A DNA stretch of 64,000 bases. Source: Bacteroidales bacterium (lineage in GTDB: Bacteria; Bacteroidota; Bacteroidia; Bacteroidales; P3). The notes under the pieces are model-generated. The model saw nothing but the letters and a program-made list of their open reading frames with translations, was not told where the DNA came from and ran no database searches. Positions within the stretch are counted from its first letter, which is position 1. Every line of letters begins with the position of its first letter. The position numbers and the translations under genes were made by a program. The stretch is taken from positions 1 through 64,000 of the forward strand of contig JAILAT010000055.1 of assembly GCA_024681475.1 (NCBI GenBank), given 5' to 3'. This document shows, piece by piece, positions 26,549-35,672 of this stretch.

Positions 26549-28531
26549 ATGAAAAAGGTGGTTATCCTACTGATGGTGCTGGTGCTGGGCTTGCAGGCAG
26601 GCGCCAAAGAGAAAGAATGGACACTGGCCTCACCCGACGGACGGCTGGTGGCGAAATTCATTTCAGATGGTGTGGGGATAGGATACTGCGTTTATTACAA
26701 CGACTCGATGCTGATGCGCCCCTCTTTTATTGACCTCGACTACACTCAAGGTGGCAAGGCCATCACCTCTTATATGACGGTGCGCAAGGTGACGCGCCGC
26801 ACCATAGACGAGACCGTCGCGTCGCCGTTCTACCGGCAGGCCTCGATGCGCAACAACTGTAATGAGTTAACGCTACACATGAATGATGGTCTCTCGGTAG
26901 TCTTTCGCGCTTACAATGAGGGCATTGCCTACCGCTATGTGTGGGAAGGCAAGCCCGGCAGGGTAATCGAGGAAATAGTTGGCTACAACTTCGATGGCGA
27001 CTGGACGGCAACGGCACCTTACGTCATCAGCTTCGACTCGACCAACCACGAAATACAGTACGGCACTTCGTTCGAGAACCACTATGTCACCAAGCCTCTC
27101 TCGCAGCTCGACCCGCGTCGTCTCTGCTTCCTGCCGCTGATGGTGCACCGCCCCGATGGTGTCAAAGTCTGCATCACCGAGGCGGCCCTGCTCGACTACC
27201 CCGGGCTCTACCTGTATGGAACTACGAGTGGCCTGTTGCAAGGCGAACATGCTCCACTGCCCAAACGCGTCGAGCAGGGCGGCCACAACAACCTGCAGCT
27301 GAAGGTGAAGGAACGCGAGGACTATATCGCCGAGATGGACCGCAGCAAGGTGTTCCCGTGGCGCATTATGATGGTGGGCACTGCCGAGGAGATTGCCATG
27401 AACAATATGAGCTACCTGCTGGGCGAACCCTCCAAGGTGCAGGACATTTCCTGGATAAAGCCCGGCAAGGTAGCTTGGGACTGGTGGAACAACTGGAACA
27501 TTGGCGGAGTGGACTTCAAGGCTGGCATCAACAACGACACCTACAAGCACTACATCGACTTTGCCTCGCGCTACGGCATCGAATATGTAATCCTCGACGA
27601 GGGCTGGGCCGTCAACAAGCAGGCCGACCTTTTCCAGGTGGTGCCCGAGATTGACCTGCCGATGCTGGTGAACTATGCCAAGGAGCGCAACGTGGGCATC
27701 ATCCTCTGGGCTGGCTACTATGCCTTCGACCGCGATATGGAGCGCGTTTGCCAGCACTACAGTGCGATGGGTGTCAAGGGTTTCAAGATAGACTTCATGG
27801 ACCGCGACGACCAGCTGGTCACCGACTTTTATCGCCGTGCTGCGGAAATGTGCGCCAAATACCACATGGTGGTCGACTTCCATGGCGCCTTCAAGCCTGC
27901 GGGCCTGAACCGCACCTACCCAAACGTGCTCAACTTTGAGGGCGTTTTCGGCTTGGAGCAGATGAAATGGGCACCCGCGACAGTGGACCAGATGCGCTAC
28001 GATTGCGAGATACCCTTCATCCGTCAGGCCGCAGGGCCGATGGACTACACCCAAGGAGCCATGCACAACGCCGCCAAGGGATGCTACCATCCCTGCTGGA
28101 GCGAGCCCATGAGCCAAGGGACACGCTGCCACCAACTGGCATTGTACATCGTGCTGGAGTCGCCGCTGAACATGCTGTGCGATTCGCCTACAAACTACGA
28201 GAAAGAGCCCGACTACACTCGCTTCGTGGCCGAGATTCCCACGGTGTGGGACGAGACACGTGTGCTGCAGGGAGAAGTGGGAGAATATATTGTCACAGCA
28301 CGCCGCAAAGGCGACACCTGGTATATCGGCGGCATCACAAACTGGACTCCACGCGACGTAGTGATAGACCTTAACTCATTGGGTATCAACGGCACCAGCA
28401 TTGAGCTCTACAGCGACGGTGCCAATGCACACCGCAAAGGCAGCGACTACAAGCATGAGACACTCACCACCTCGCAACTTACTGTCCATCTGGCTCCTGG
28501 CGGTGGATTTGTGGCGAAAACAAGCAAATAG
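26549..28531 (+). CDS. GH97 glycosidase, retaining alpha-galactosidase type
   Basis: 660 residues. The start at 26549 (MKKVVILLMVLVLGLQAG) gives a signal peptide; upstream in-frame sequence belongs to pdxJ in another frame. An N-terminal beta-sandwich (to about 270) precedes the TIM barrel (AWDWWNNWNIGGVDFKAGIN near residues 310-329). Family GH97 splits into inverting alpha-glucosidases (SusB) and retaining alpha-galactosidases with an Asp nucleophile. Here FKIDFMDRD puts Asp at 415, and Glu at 470 lies in FGLEQMKW. The 55-residue spacing agrees with what I recall of nucleophile and acid/base in the Bacteroides retaining enzyme BtGH97b. Likely periplasmic removal of alpha-galactose. Confidence 0.88.
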   Translation: MKKVVILLMVLVLGLQAGAKEKEWTLASPDGRLVAKFISDGVGIGYCVYYNDSMLMRPSFIDLDYTQGGKAITSYMTVRKVTRRTIDETVASPFYRQASMRNNCNELTLHMNDGLSVVFRAYNEGIAYRYVWEGKPGRVIEEIVGYNFDGDWTATAPYVISFDSTNHEIQYGTSFENHYVTKPLSQLDPRRLCFLPLMVHRPDGVKVCITEAALLDYPGLYLYGTTSGLLQGEHAPLPKRVEQGGHNNLQLKVKEREDYIAEMDRSKVFPWRIMMVGTAEEIAMNNMSYLLGEPSKVQDISWIKPGKVAWDWWNNWNIGGVDFKAGINNDTYKHYIDFASRYGIEYVILDEGWAVNKQADLFQVVPEIDLPMLVNYAKERNVGIILWAGYYAFDRDMERVCQHYSAMGVKGFKIDFMDRDDQLVTDFYRRAAEMCAKYHMVVDFHGAFKPAGLNRTYPNVLNFEGVFGLEQMKWAPATVDQMRYDCEIPFIRQAAGPMDYTQGAMHNAAKGCYHPCWSEPMSQGTRCHQLALYIVLESPLNMLCDSPTNYEKEPDYTRFVAEIPTVWDETRVLQGEVGEYIVTARRKGDTWYIGGITNWTPRDVVIDLNSLGINGTSIELYSDGANAHRKGSDYKHETLTTSQLTVHLAPGGGFVAKTSK

Positions 28532-28552
28532 TAGATTATTAGAACCATTGTT

Positions 28553-31054
28553 ATGAAACGGATTGTCGTCATATTGCTGCTAGCCGTGGGCATGGCGGCC
28601 TTCGGACAGGAAAAGCAAGTCAATCTGGGGCTTATCCCTACACCGCAGCAGGTAGAGATGAATGCGAACGGGAAGGTATGTGTGGTTAAGAAAGCCAAGG
28701 TAAAATATCTTCCCACGATATGGGGACGGGGCGAGCAGTCGCCGCATTTCGACGGCAACTGGAAGCAGGCCTACCGTCTCACCATCGAGCCGAGCAAGAT
28801 AACCATCAATTTCGAAGGCGGAGAGGGCAAGCAGTACGCCTTAATGACGCTGGAGCAGTTGAAAATCATCTATGGCGATACCCTCCCCTGCTGCACCATT
28901 CTCGACTGGCCTGCCTACCGCTGGCGTGGCTGGATGGACGACATCAGCCGTGGACCCGTACCCCACGAAGCGTACCGCCAGCGGCAGTGGCAGACGCTGC
29001 ACGCGCTGAAGTACAATTTCTGCAACTACTACACGGAGCATACGCTCTATCAGAAGGAGTTTCCCGATTTGGCACCAGCCTACGCTGCCGAATGCAAGCC
29101 GCATCCTGACGAAGTCATCAACCTCCAGCTCTTCGCCCATGCCGAGAAAACACTGCGCATACCGTTCTATCAGAATATGATGGATAGCAAGGTTAATTTC
29201 AACCCCGAGACGGAGGCTACTTATGACTTCCTCCGCAAACGTATCGCTGCCGCCTACCAGCGCATCCCCAACTCGCCTTTCTTCATCATCAACTGCGACG
29301 AGACAGAGCAACTGGGTACCGGCCGGGCAAAGCATCTTGTGGACAGTCTCGGCGCCGATCAGGTATATGTCGACCACATCAACCGTTGCTGCCTGATGGT
29401 TAAAGATGCTGGTAATGCCCGCATAGCCATGTGGGGCGACATCGTGGCCAAGAACCCCGCCATGATGAAGCAGCTGCCCAAAGATATGATTTACATCATG
29501 TGGGCCTACGAGCCTATCGAAAGTTTTGCTCACCTGATAAAACCCTTCAAGGAGCAAGGCAATCCCTTCTGGGTGGCCGCCTCGACGGGACACAGCGCCA
29601 CCATGACCTCCACGCCGCAGCGCTACATCAAGAACATCGCCAACCTCTTCCGCGACGGTCATCGCGACGGTGCCGAGGGCGCCATGCTCACCTGCTGGGA
29701 CGACAACGGCGAGGCCCTGTTCGACAACAGCTGGCACGCCCAGTATTGGGCCGCCGAGATGGCCTGGAACCCGCTGAAGACCGACGACCCCGAGGAGTTG
29801 CGCCAGCGCGAGGAGCAGTTCAACAGGAATTTTGAACGGCTGTTCTATGGCGATAGCGGCAAAGTGAAAGACCTCTATGCTGTCGGCGCCCTCATGTACA
29901 ACCATACCGTAGGCGACTGGTATACCTCCGCCGCCTTGATGGAGCCGCTGCTGAACTTCAACCCCGAAAACACCGCTTATGCCTTGATAGACAGAACCCA
30001 TGCAGTTGAGAAAATCCTTGCCGACATACAGGTGGACTCTGCTGCCAACCCCCACGCCCACTATGCATTGCACCGCATCAAGGCCACCATACAGAAAGCC
30101 GTATTGCGCTATGTGGTTTATCACGGCTTGGAGAACTACATCCCCTATGCCGAGGAATACTACCAGACCCTCACCAGCCTCAAACGAGAATACCTCCGCC
30201 TTTGGGACCAGGAAAACGGCGACTATGAGCGCTATATTGTCATGAACCGCTACGACGACCTTGCCCGCGAGGTGCTGGAGCTCGACCGGCATGTCTTTAT
30301 GGAGGTGCTTCCTCCGAGCAATCAGAATACTCCGATGGTGCGACTGCGTACCCTCTACAACGACCGCCCCATCTACTATACCCTCGACGGGAGTACCCCC
30401 AACGAAGGCTCTACGCTTTACACCGAGCCTTTTCCCCTGTATAGTTCCGCCACCATCAAGGCTATCACCTATAATGACTATGGGGAAGGTGTGGTTTCGG
30501 AACAATACCTCCTCTCCCACCTCGCCATGGGCGCCAAGATAACCTCCAATACCCATTACAGCGACTACAAGTCCATCTATTCGGGTGGGGGTGAGAACGC
30601 CCTCATCGACGGCCAGCTGGGCAGCAACGCCACCTATGCCGACGGCCACTGGCAGGGCTATTGGGGAGACAGCATCGATGTTGTCATAGACCTCGGCAAA
30701 CCGACGTTTGTTCATGAAGTGAATACGCGCTTTATGCAGAACACTTTCGACTGGATTCTGGCACCTCGTGAGATAAAAATATTCACCTCCAACGATGGCG
30801 AGCACTGGACTCTTTTCCGCAGCCAGGACTTCGCCATGGACCCGCGCGAGACTGGCATGCGTCTGAGACAGTACACCATCAACCTTGAAGACGAAAAGCT
30901 GAAGGAACAAGACAAATACTCAGCACTGCAAACCTGGGCGCCCTGCACCCGCTATCTGCGTGTGGTGGTTCCCAACCCTGGGCCGCTGCCCGCATGGCAT
31001 CCCGCCCCAGGTCAACCGTCGTATCTCTTCACTGATGAGATTGTGGTGAAATAA
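28553..31054 (+). CDS. GH20-family beta-N-acetylhexosaminidase-like enzyme with C-terminal binding modules
   Basis: 833 residues. Order: signal peptide (MKRIVVILLLAVGMAAFGQ); GH20 N-terminal zincin-like domain (LIPTPQQVEMNANGKV); TIM barrel from about 120 (DWPAYRWRGWMDDISRG); catalytic pair D249-E250 in IINCDETEQLG; a chitobiase/hexosaminidase C-terminal fold (IYYTLDGSTPNEGS, about 606-619); and an F5/8-type discoidin module (ALIDGQLGSN to the end, about 683-833). GH20 enzymes remove terminal beta-GlcNAc or GalNAc by substrate-assisted catalysis. The barrel is divergent from well-known members, so the exact linkage is uncertain. Cotranscription with GH97 is likely (21-base gap). It converges with the GH3 gene, stops 4 bases apart. 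Confidence 0.8.
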   Translation: MKRIVVILLLAVGMAAFGQEKQVNLGLIPTPQQVEMNANGKVCVVKKAKVKYLPTIWGRGEQSPHFDGNWKQAYRLTIEPSKITINFEGGEGKQYALMTLEQLKIIYGDTLPCCTILDWPAYRWRGWMDDISRGPVPHEAYRQRQWQTLHALKYNFCNYYTEHTLYQKEFPDLAPAYAAECKPHPDEVINLQLFAHAEKTLRIPFYQNMMDSKVNFNPETEATYDFLRKRIAAAYQRIPNSPFFIINCDETEQLGTGRAKHLVDSLGADQVYVDHINRCCLMVKDAGNARIAMWGDIVAKNPAMMKQLPKDMIYIMWAYEPIESFAHLIKPFKEQGNPFWVAASTGHSATMTSTPQRYIKNIANLFRDGHRDGAEGAMLTCWDDNGEALFDNSWHAQYWAAEMAWNPLKTDDPEELRQREEQFNRNFERLFYGDSGKVKDLYAVGALMYNHTVGDWYTSAALMEPLLNFNPENTAYALIDRTHAVEKILADIQVDSAANPHAHYALHRIKATIQKAVLRYVVYHGLENYIPYAEEYYQTLTSLKREYLRLWDQENGDYERYIVMNRYDDLAREVLELDRHVFMEVLPPSNQNTPMVRLRTLYNDRPIYYTLDGSTPNEGSTLYTEPFPLYSSATIKAITYNDYGEGVVSEQYLLSHLAMGAKITSNTHYSDYKSIYSGGGENALIDGQLGSNATYADGHWQGYWGDSIDVVIDLGKPTFVHEVNTRFMQNTFDWILAPREIKIFTSNDGEHWTLFRSQDFAMDPRETGMRLRQYTINLEDEKLKEQDKYSALQTWAPCTRYLRVVVPNPGPLPAWHPAPGQPSYLFTDEIVVK

Positions 31055-31058
31055 TAGA

Positions 31059-33332
31059 CTACCAAACGAAATCCACTGTGCCACCGCCAGCGATGCGCAG
31101 GCGGAGCGGTGTGCCCGGTTTGGGCAATTCCATCTCGCCCGTGGCCGGATTGTAGCTGCGCAGCCAATCGGGGTCGAGGGTGATGGAGAAATGCGACACA
31201 CTCCTGTTGTATGTATCCAGCCAATGACGCTCAAGGGCAATGAGTTGCTCTTTGGGACCCTGAACATTGGAGGGCGTCTGAAGATATACCTGTATTACCT
31301 CCTTGCCAGAACTGAGGAGACAGCCATTGTCGATGCTGTCGAGCGAAAGGCGTCCCGTCAGCGTCAACGTCTGACGGTCGAAAGCAAGGCTGTCGTAGCT
31401 GAAATGGGAATAAGAAAGACCGTAGCCAAAGGGAAATAGCGGTTCTTCAGTCATATAGCGATAGGTGCGACCTTGCATGTCGTAGTTCTCAAAGGGAGGC
31501 AACTGGGCCGTTGAGCGATAGAAGGTTACCGGAAGCCGTCCCCAGCTGTTGGAGACACCCGTCAGGGCATCGCACACCGCAGTGCCCATATCCTGACCGC
31601 CATACCATGCCACCACCACAGCGTCGACATCGTCAATCACCTCCTCGAGGCCTATGGCGCTGCCCGTGCAGAGCACCAGCACAATGGGTTTGCCCGTGCG
31701 GCGACGAATGTCCTTGATCATCCGGCGTTGCACCTCGGGCAGCTCGATGGCTGTGCGGTCGCCACGATAGAATCCCGGCAGGTTCACCTGCAGCTCCTCG
31801 CCCTCCAGCGCAGGCGACAGACCACCTACGAAGACTATCACATCACTCTTTTTCAATTGTTTCCAAAAATGCTTGGGCAAACGGCAGTTGTCGCCGGCCA
31901 AATGGCAAGCCGTGTCGCCATAAATCTTCAGCATATCGCGAAAATTTTCACCTCCCGGTGTCTCCTGCTGAGAAAGGAAATGGAGGATTGCCCTCTCGCG
32001 GAAAGCCTGATAGACAGTCTTCACGTATGGCGGATTGCCATTGTAGTTGCCCAGCGCCATCGCCGAATCGGCGAAGTTGGGTCCCACGACAGCAATCTGC
32101 TTCATGCTGAACTCGTCAATGGGAAGGACGTCATCGTTCTTCAGCAGCACCAACGAGCTGGCCGCCACCTCTTTAGGGTTCTCACGCCAACTGCGCTGCA
32201 AGGTGTCGAACGCCTCGGGACGGATGCGGAAACGTGTGCGCAACAGACGGGCCACATGCTTATCGATCTGCTCCACTGAGATATAGCCAGAGTCGACAGC
32301 CGTGCGCAGTGCCGCAAGGCCTGAGCCGCACTCCAGGTCCACCTCGCTGCCAAAAGCGGCGGCAGCAGCCTGGGCGGCGGTGGCGTGGGTGCGATGGCGC
32401 GGGATGACAGTGTCGGGCTCCCAGCAGTCGTTGAGGGCCCAGCAGTCGGTCACCAAAATATTGTCGTAGTGCCACTTGTTGCGCAGAATATCGACCAACA
32501 GATGTTCGTTGGTGCAGCACGGGTCACCGTTCAGGCGATTGTAGCCACACATCACCTGCTGCACATCACTGTGCTTGATGATGTATTCAAAAGCAGGCAG
32601 ATAAGTGGTCCACAAGTCGCGATCGGAGACCTGCGAGTTGAACTCGTGGCGCAGCCCTTCGGGGCCACTGTGCACAGCCAGATGCTTGAGGCAGGCGGCG
32701 GTGAGCAAGAAATCGTCGTGACGGATGTCGCTGTTGTCCATGGGCAAGGTGCCGTCGGCCAGACGGACCCGCCTAACTTTTTCATTATAACGCATGGTGC
32801 GGTATGGTGCCGAGCCTTGCAGCCCCTGCACGGCTGCCAGCCCCATACGTGCTGTGAGATAGGGATCCTCGCCGAAGGTCTCCATGCCACGGCCCCAGCG
32901 CGGGTCGCGGAAGATGTTGATATTGGGCGTAAAAAAGGTGATGCCCGTGTTGTCGCCATATTGGCCGGAGGCTTGCGACTGACGGTGTTTGCGTACCGCC
33001 TCGTCGGCAATGGCACCGAAGACATCCTCAATCTGCTCGGGGTCGAATGTCGCCGCCAGCGCTATAGGCATGGGATAGACCGTCGCCTTGCCGTTGCGGG
33101 CCACACCATGCAGCGCCTCGTTCCACCAGCTGTAGGGCGCGATGCCCAGACGCTCGATGGCGGGGTTCTGGTGTTCCATGAGCGAGAGCTTCTCGTCGAG
33201 CGTCAGGCGGCCCAGCAGGTCAGCCACACGCTCCTCCACCGTGAGACTCGTGTCCTGGAAGGGATAGTTTTGGGCGCCAAGCGGCCACACCGTCGCCAGT
33301 AACAACAGCAAAAGGGATAGTCTTCTTTTCAT
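31059..33332 (-). CDS. GH3 beta-glycosidase (beta-xylosidase/beta-glucosidase type)
   Basis: 757 residues from MKRRLSLLLLLLATVWPLGAQ; 17 further in-frame codons upstream are not signal-like. Architecture: TIM barrel with NPNINIFRDPRWGRGMETFGEDP, a sequence typical of the xylosidase-like GH3 branch; the nucleophile D296 in ILVTDCWALND; the alpha/beta sandwich domain (IAVVGPNFADSAMALGNYNG and VIVFVGGLSPALEGE); and a fibronectin III-like C-terminus (PFGYGLSYSHFSYD). It removes terminal beta-linked glucose or xylose with retention, probably in the periplasm. It lies 89 bases downstream of fba on the same strand, with inverted repeats between. Confidence 0.92.
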   Translation of the reverse strand: MKRRLSLLLLLLATVWPLGAQNYPFQDTSLTVEERVADLLGRLTLDEKLSLMEHQNPAIERLGIAPYSWWNEALHGVARNGKATVYPMPIALAATFDPEQIEDVFGAIADEAVRKHRQSQASGQYGDNTGITFFTPNINIFRDPRWGRGMETFGEDPYLTARMGLAAVQGLQGSAPYRTMRYNEKVRRVRLADGTLPMDNSDIRHDDFLLTAACLKHLAVHSGPEGLRHEFNSQVSDRDLWTTYLPAFEYIIKHSDVQQVMCGYNRLNGDPCCTNEHLLVDILRNKWHYDNILVTDCWALNDCWEPDTVIPRHRTHATAAQAAAAAFGSEVDLECGSGLAALRTAVDSGYISVEQIDKHVARLLRTRFRIRPEAFDTLQRSWRENPKEVAASSLVLLKNDDVLPIDEFSMKQIAVVGPNFADSAMALGNYNGNPPYVKTVYQAFRERAILHFLSQQETPGGENFRDMLKIYGDTACHLAGDNCRLPKHFWKQLKKSDVIVFVGGLSPALEGEELQVNLPGFYRGDRTAIELPEVQRRMIKDIRRRTGKPIVLVLCTGSAIGLEEVIDDVDAVVVAWYGGQDMGTAVCDALTGVSNSWGRLPVTFYRSTAQLPPFENYDMQGRTYRYMTEEPLFPFGYGLSYSHFSYDSLAFDRQTLTLTGRLSLDSIDNGCLLSSGKEVIQVYLQTPSNVQGPKEQLIALERHWLDTYNRSVSHFSITLDPDWLRSYNPATGEMELPKPGTPLRLRIAGGGTVDFVW

Positions 33333-33347
33333 GCAAATAACATAAAC

Positions 33348-33412
33348 AGTGACCAGTGAATAGCGACAAGAGCCTCTTCTCACTTTTCACTGGTCACCTA
33401 TCACTGGTCACT
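33348..33412. repeat. Inverted and direct repeats between fba and the GH3 gene
   Basis: AGTGACCAGTGA (33348-33359) is the perfect inverse of TCACTGGTCACT (33401-33412). A second copy, TCACTGGTCAC, occurs at 33387-33397. The short stretch can fold into alternative hairpins between the two genes; it has no T-run. A looser relative (CACCTGTCACC, CATCACCATTCAC) lies at about 45732-45765. Confidence 0.6.
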
Positions 33413-33421
33413 ATTCACAGA

Positions 33422-34420
33422 TTACAGCTTGTCGTTCGAGCCCAACACGTTGACAATCTTGTGGATGTACATCTTCTTCATGCTCTCGCGGGCCGGTTTC
33501 AGATACTGGCGCGGGTCGAAGTGGTCGGGATGCTCAGCCATGTGTTTGCGGATAGCGGCTGTCATAGCCAGACGGCTGTCGCTGTCGATGTTGATTTTGC
33601 ACACCGCACTCTTGGCGGCCTTGCGCAGCTGCTCCTCGGGGATACCCACAGCAGCCTTCAGGCAACCGCCATTGGCGTTGATGGTGTCGACCTCGTCCTG
33701 GGGCACCGAGCTGGAGCCGTGGAGCACGATGGGGAAGCCGGGAAGCTTCTTCTCAATGGCCTCGAGCACGTCGAAAGCCAGAGGAGGAGGCAGCAAGCGG
33801 CCCGTCTTGGGGTCGACGGTGCACTGCTCGGGTTTGAATTTGTATGCGCCATGGCTGGTGCCGATGCTGATGGCCAGCGAGTCGCAACCTGTGCGGGTAG
33901 CGAAATCAATCACCTCCTCAGGTTTGGTGTAGTGGCTCACCTCCGAGGCCACTTCGTCCTCGACGCCGGCCAGCACGCCGAGTTCGCACTCGACGGTGAC
34001 ATCGTACTTGTGGGCATATTCCACCACCTGGCGGGAGATCTTGATATTCTCCTCATAGGGCAGGGCGCTGCCGTCGTACATCACGCTGGAGAAACCCATG
34101 TCGATGCAGCTCTTGCAGGTCTCGAAGCTGTCGCCGTGGTCCAGATGCAACACAATCTGAGGATTGGGGCAACCCAGTTCCTTGGCATACTCCACAGCAC
34201 CTTCTGCCATGTAGCGCAGCAGGGTCGGGTTGGCGTAGTCGCGAGCGCCTTTCGAAACTTGCAGTATAACAGGCGATTTGGTTTCCACAGCAGCCTGGAT
34301 GATGGCCTGCATCTGCTCCATGTTGTTGAAATTGAATGCGGGGATGGCATAGCCGCCGTCCACTGCCTTGGCGAACATTTCACGGGTGTTCACGAGCCCT
34401 ATCTTTTTGTAATCTACCAT
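33422..34420 (-). CDS. fba: Class II fructose-bisphosphate aldolase
   Basis: 332 residues. It cleaves fructose 1,6-bisphosphate to glyceraldehyde 3-phosphate and dihydroxyacetone phosphate in glycolysis, and runs the reverse in gluconeogenesis. Zinc-binding and active-site segments are present: AIPAFNFNNMEQMQAII near residue 25, VLHLDHGDSFETCK near 89 (His and Asp), VECELGVLAG near 142 (Glu), SIGTSHGAYKFKP near 191 (His) and VLHGSSSVPQDE near 236 (His, Gly and Ser of the phosphate site). It has its own promoter divergent from that of phoH. The GH3 gene is downstream. Confidence 0.96.
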   Translation of the reverse strand: MVDYKKIGLVNTREMFAKAVDGGYAIPAFNFNNMEQMQAIIQAAVETKSPVILQVSKGARDYANPTLLRYMAEGAVEYAKELGCPNPQIVLHLDHGDSFETCKSCIDMGFSSVMYDGSALPYEENIKISRQVVEYAHKYDVTVECELGVLAGVEDEVASEVSHYTKPEEVIDFATRTGCDSLAISIGTSHGAYKFKPEQCTVDPKTGRLLPPPLAFDVLEAIEKKLPGFPIVLHGSSSVPQDEVDTINANGGCLKAAVGIPEEQLRKAAKSAVCKINIDSDSRLAMTAAIRKHMAEHPDHFDPRQYLKPARESMKKMYIHKIVNVLGSNDKL

Positions 34421-34554
34421 GGTGTATTACTTTTTATTAATTATTGGTTTTCGATGTCGGTTGTTGATAATGTCGGGGCCGAGAAAATAAAAAACAAATA
34501 CAATATACTGATAGACAATATATTTTACTCTTTTACCATTCTCAAACCACTCCA

Positions 34555-34562
34555 CAAAGATA
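34555..34562 (-). promoter_or_regulatory. Promoter -7 box (TATCTTTG) for fba
   Basis: Exact TAnnTTTG on the minus strand, giving a leader of about 130 bases. It lies 43 bases from the divergent phoH -7 box, so the two promoters share one control region. Confidence 0.55.
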
Positions 34563-34604
34563 CGATTATTTTTCCACATAGTGCCCCATATTGCAAAAAA
34601 TTAG

Positions 34605-34612
34605 TATTTTTG
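34605..34612 (+). promoter_or_regulatory. Promoter -7 box (TATTTTTG) for phoH
   Basis: Exact TAnnTTTG, 48 bases before the ATG at 34660. No clear TTTG lies at the -33 position. Confidence 0.5.
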
Positions 34613-34659
34613 CACAAATTTTATTTTGCTGCTACAGCGACCAAAAGCAACAAATACAC

Positions 34660-35661
34660 ATGGAAGAACCACGTTCGGAAAAGATATTCTCACTCGAAGC
34701 CATCGACTACGGCCACTTCTGGGGCACCAACGACAGGTTGCTCGACTTTGTGCGCCTGCTCTTTCCCAAACTCAAACTCATCATGCGCGGCGATATGCTC
34801 AAGGTTCTCGGCTCTGAAGAGGACATCGCTCTTTTCGAGCCCAAGCTCAGCGCCATGATGACCTACTACGAAAAGTTTGGACGGCTGACCGAAAACGCTA
34901 TCATGCAGATATTTGAGAGCAACGGCGGCAGCACCGAGACGGAGACCAACGACGAGATACTGGTGCATGGCCGCAACGGGCTGCTCATCAAGGCACGCAC
35001 CCCCAACCAGCAGCGCCTTGTGGAAGCCGTGAAGAGCAACGACATGATTTTCGCCATCGGTCCCGCCGGCACCGGCAAGACCTACACCGCAGTAGCCTTG
35101 GCTGTGAGGGCACTAAAAAACAAAGAGATACGCCGTATCATTCTGACACGTCCCGCCGTCGAGGCAGGTGAAAACCTGGGCTTCCTGCCCGGCGATCTGC
35201 GCGACAAGCTGGACCCCTACCTGCAGCCCCTCTACGATGCCCTGCGCGACATGATACCGCAGCAGAAACTCCTCTCCTACTGGGAAGACAACACCATCGA
35301 GATAGCGCCGCTGGCCTTTATGCGCGGCCGCACTTTGGACAACGCCTACGTCATCCTCGACGAGGCACAGAACGCCACGCGCTCGCAGCTCAAGATGTTC
35401 CTCACCCGCATGGGCCGCAACGCCAAATTCATCATCACCGGCGACATCACGCAGATCGACCTGCCTCGCCACCAGCAGTCGGGTCTGTTGCAAACCACTC
35501 AGATACTCAGCGACATCAAGGGCATCTCCGTCATACAGCTGGACCAAAGCGACGTCGTGCGCCACCGTCTGGTGACACAGATTATCAACGCCTTCGAGCG
35601 TACCGAGAAAGAGCCGATGCCTAAAGAACGCAGCAACGACGAAAACGAACCCAACACCTAA
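34660..35661 (+). CDS. PhoH-family ATPase
   Basis: 333 residues from MEEPRSEKIFSLEAIDYGHF. An ATG 69 bases upstream is in frame but overlaps the promoter-proximal leader and lacks homology-like character. The N-terminal part has the KH-like segment seen in long PhoH proteins. The ATPase has Walker A GPAGTGKT at 134-141, followed by RRIILTRPAVEAGENLGFLPGDL, Walker B YVILDEAQNATRSQLKMFLTR and sensor ITGDITQIDLP. PhoH proteins are predicted RNA-linked ATPases; in many bacteria they sit next to RNase YbeY genes. Here ispE follows after 11 bases. Confidence 0.92.
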   Translation: MEEPRSEKIFSLEAIDYGHFWGTNDRLLDFVRLLFPKLKLIMRGDMLKVLGSEEDIALFEPKLSAMMTYYEKFGRLTENAIMQIFESNGGSTETETNDEILVHGRNGLLIKARTPNQQRLVEAVKSNDMIFAIGPAGTGKTYTAVALAVRALKNKEIRRIILTRPAVEAGENLGFLPGDLRDKLDPYLQPLYDALRDMIPQQKLLSYWEDNTIEIAPLAFMRGRTLDNAYVILDEAQNATRSQLKMFLTRMGRNAKFIITGDITQIDLPRHQQSGLLQTTQILSDIKGISVIQLDQSDVVRHRLVTQIINAFERTEKEPMPKERSNDENEPNT

Positions 35662-35672
35662 GAGCCAGAACT

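Noticed and set aside
28841-30910. Long antisense open frame opposite the GH20 gene
   Set aside because: It is a mirror of a gene with clear domain structure; the translation has no recognisable motif.
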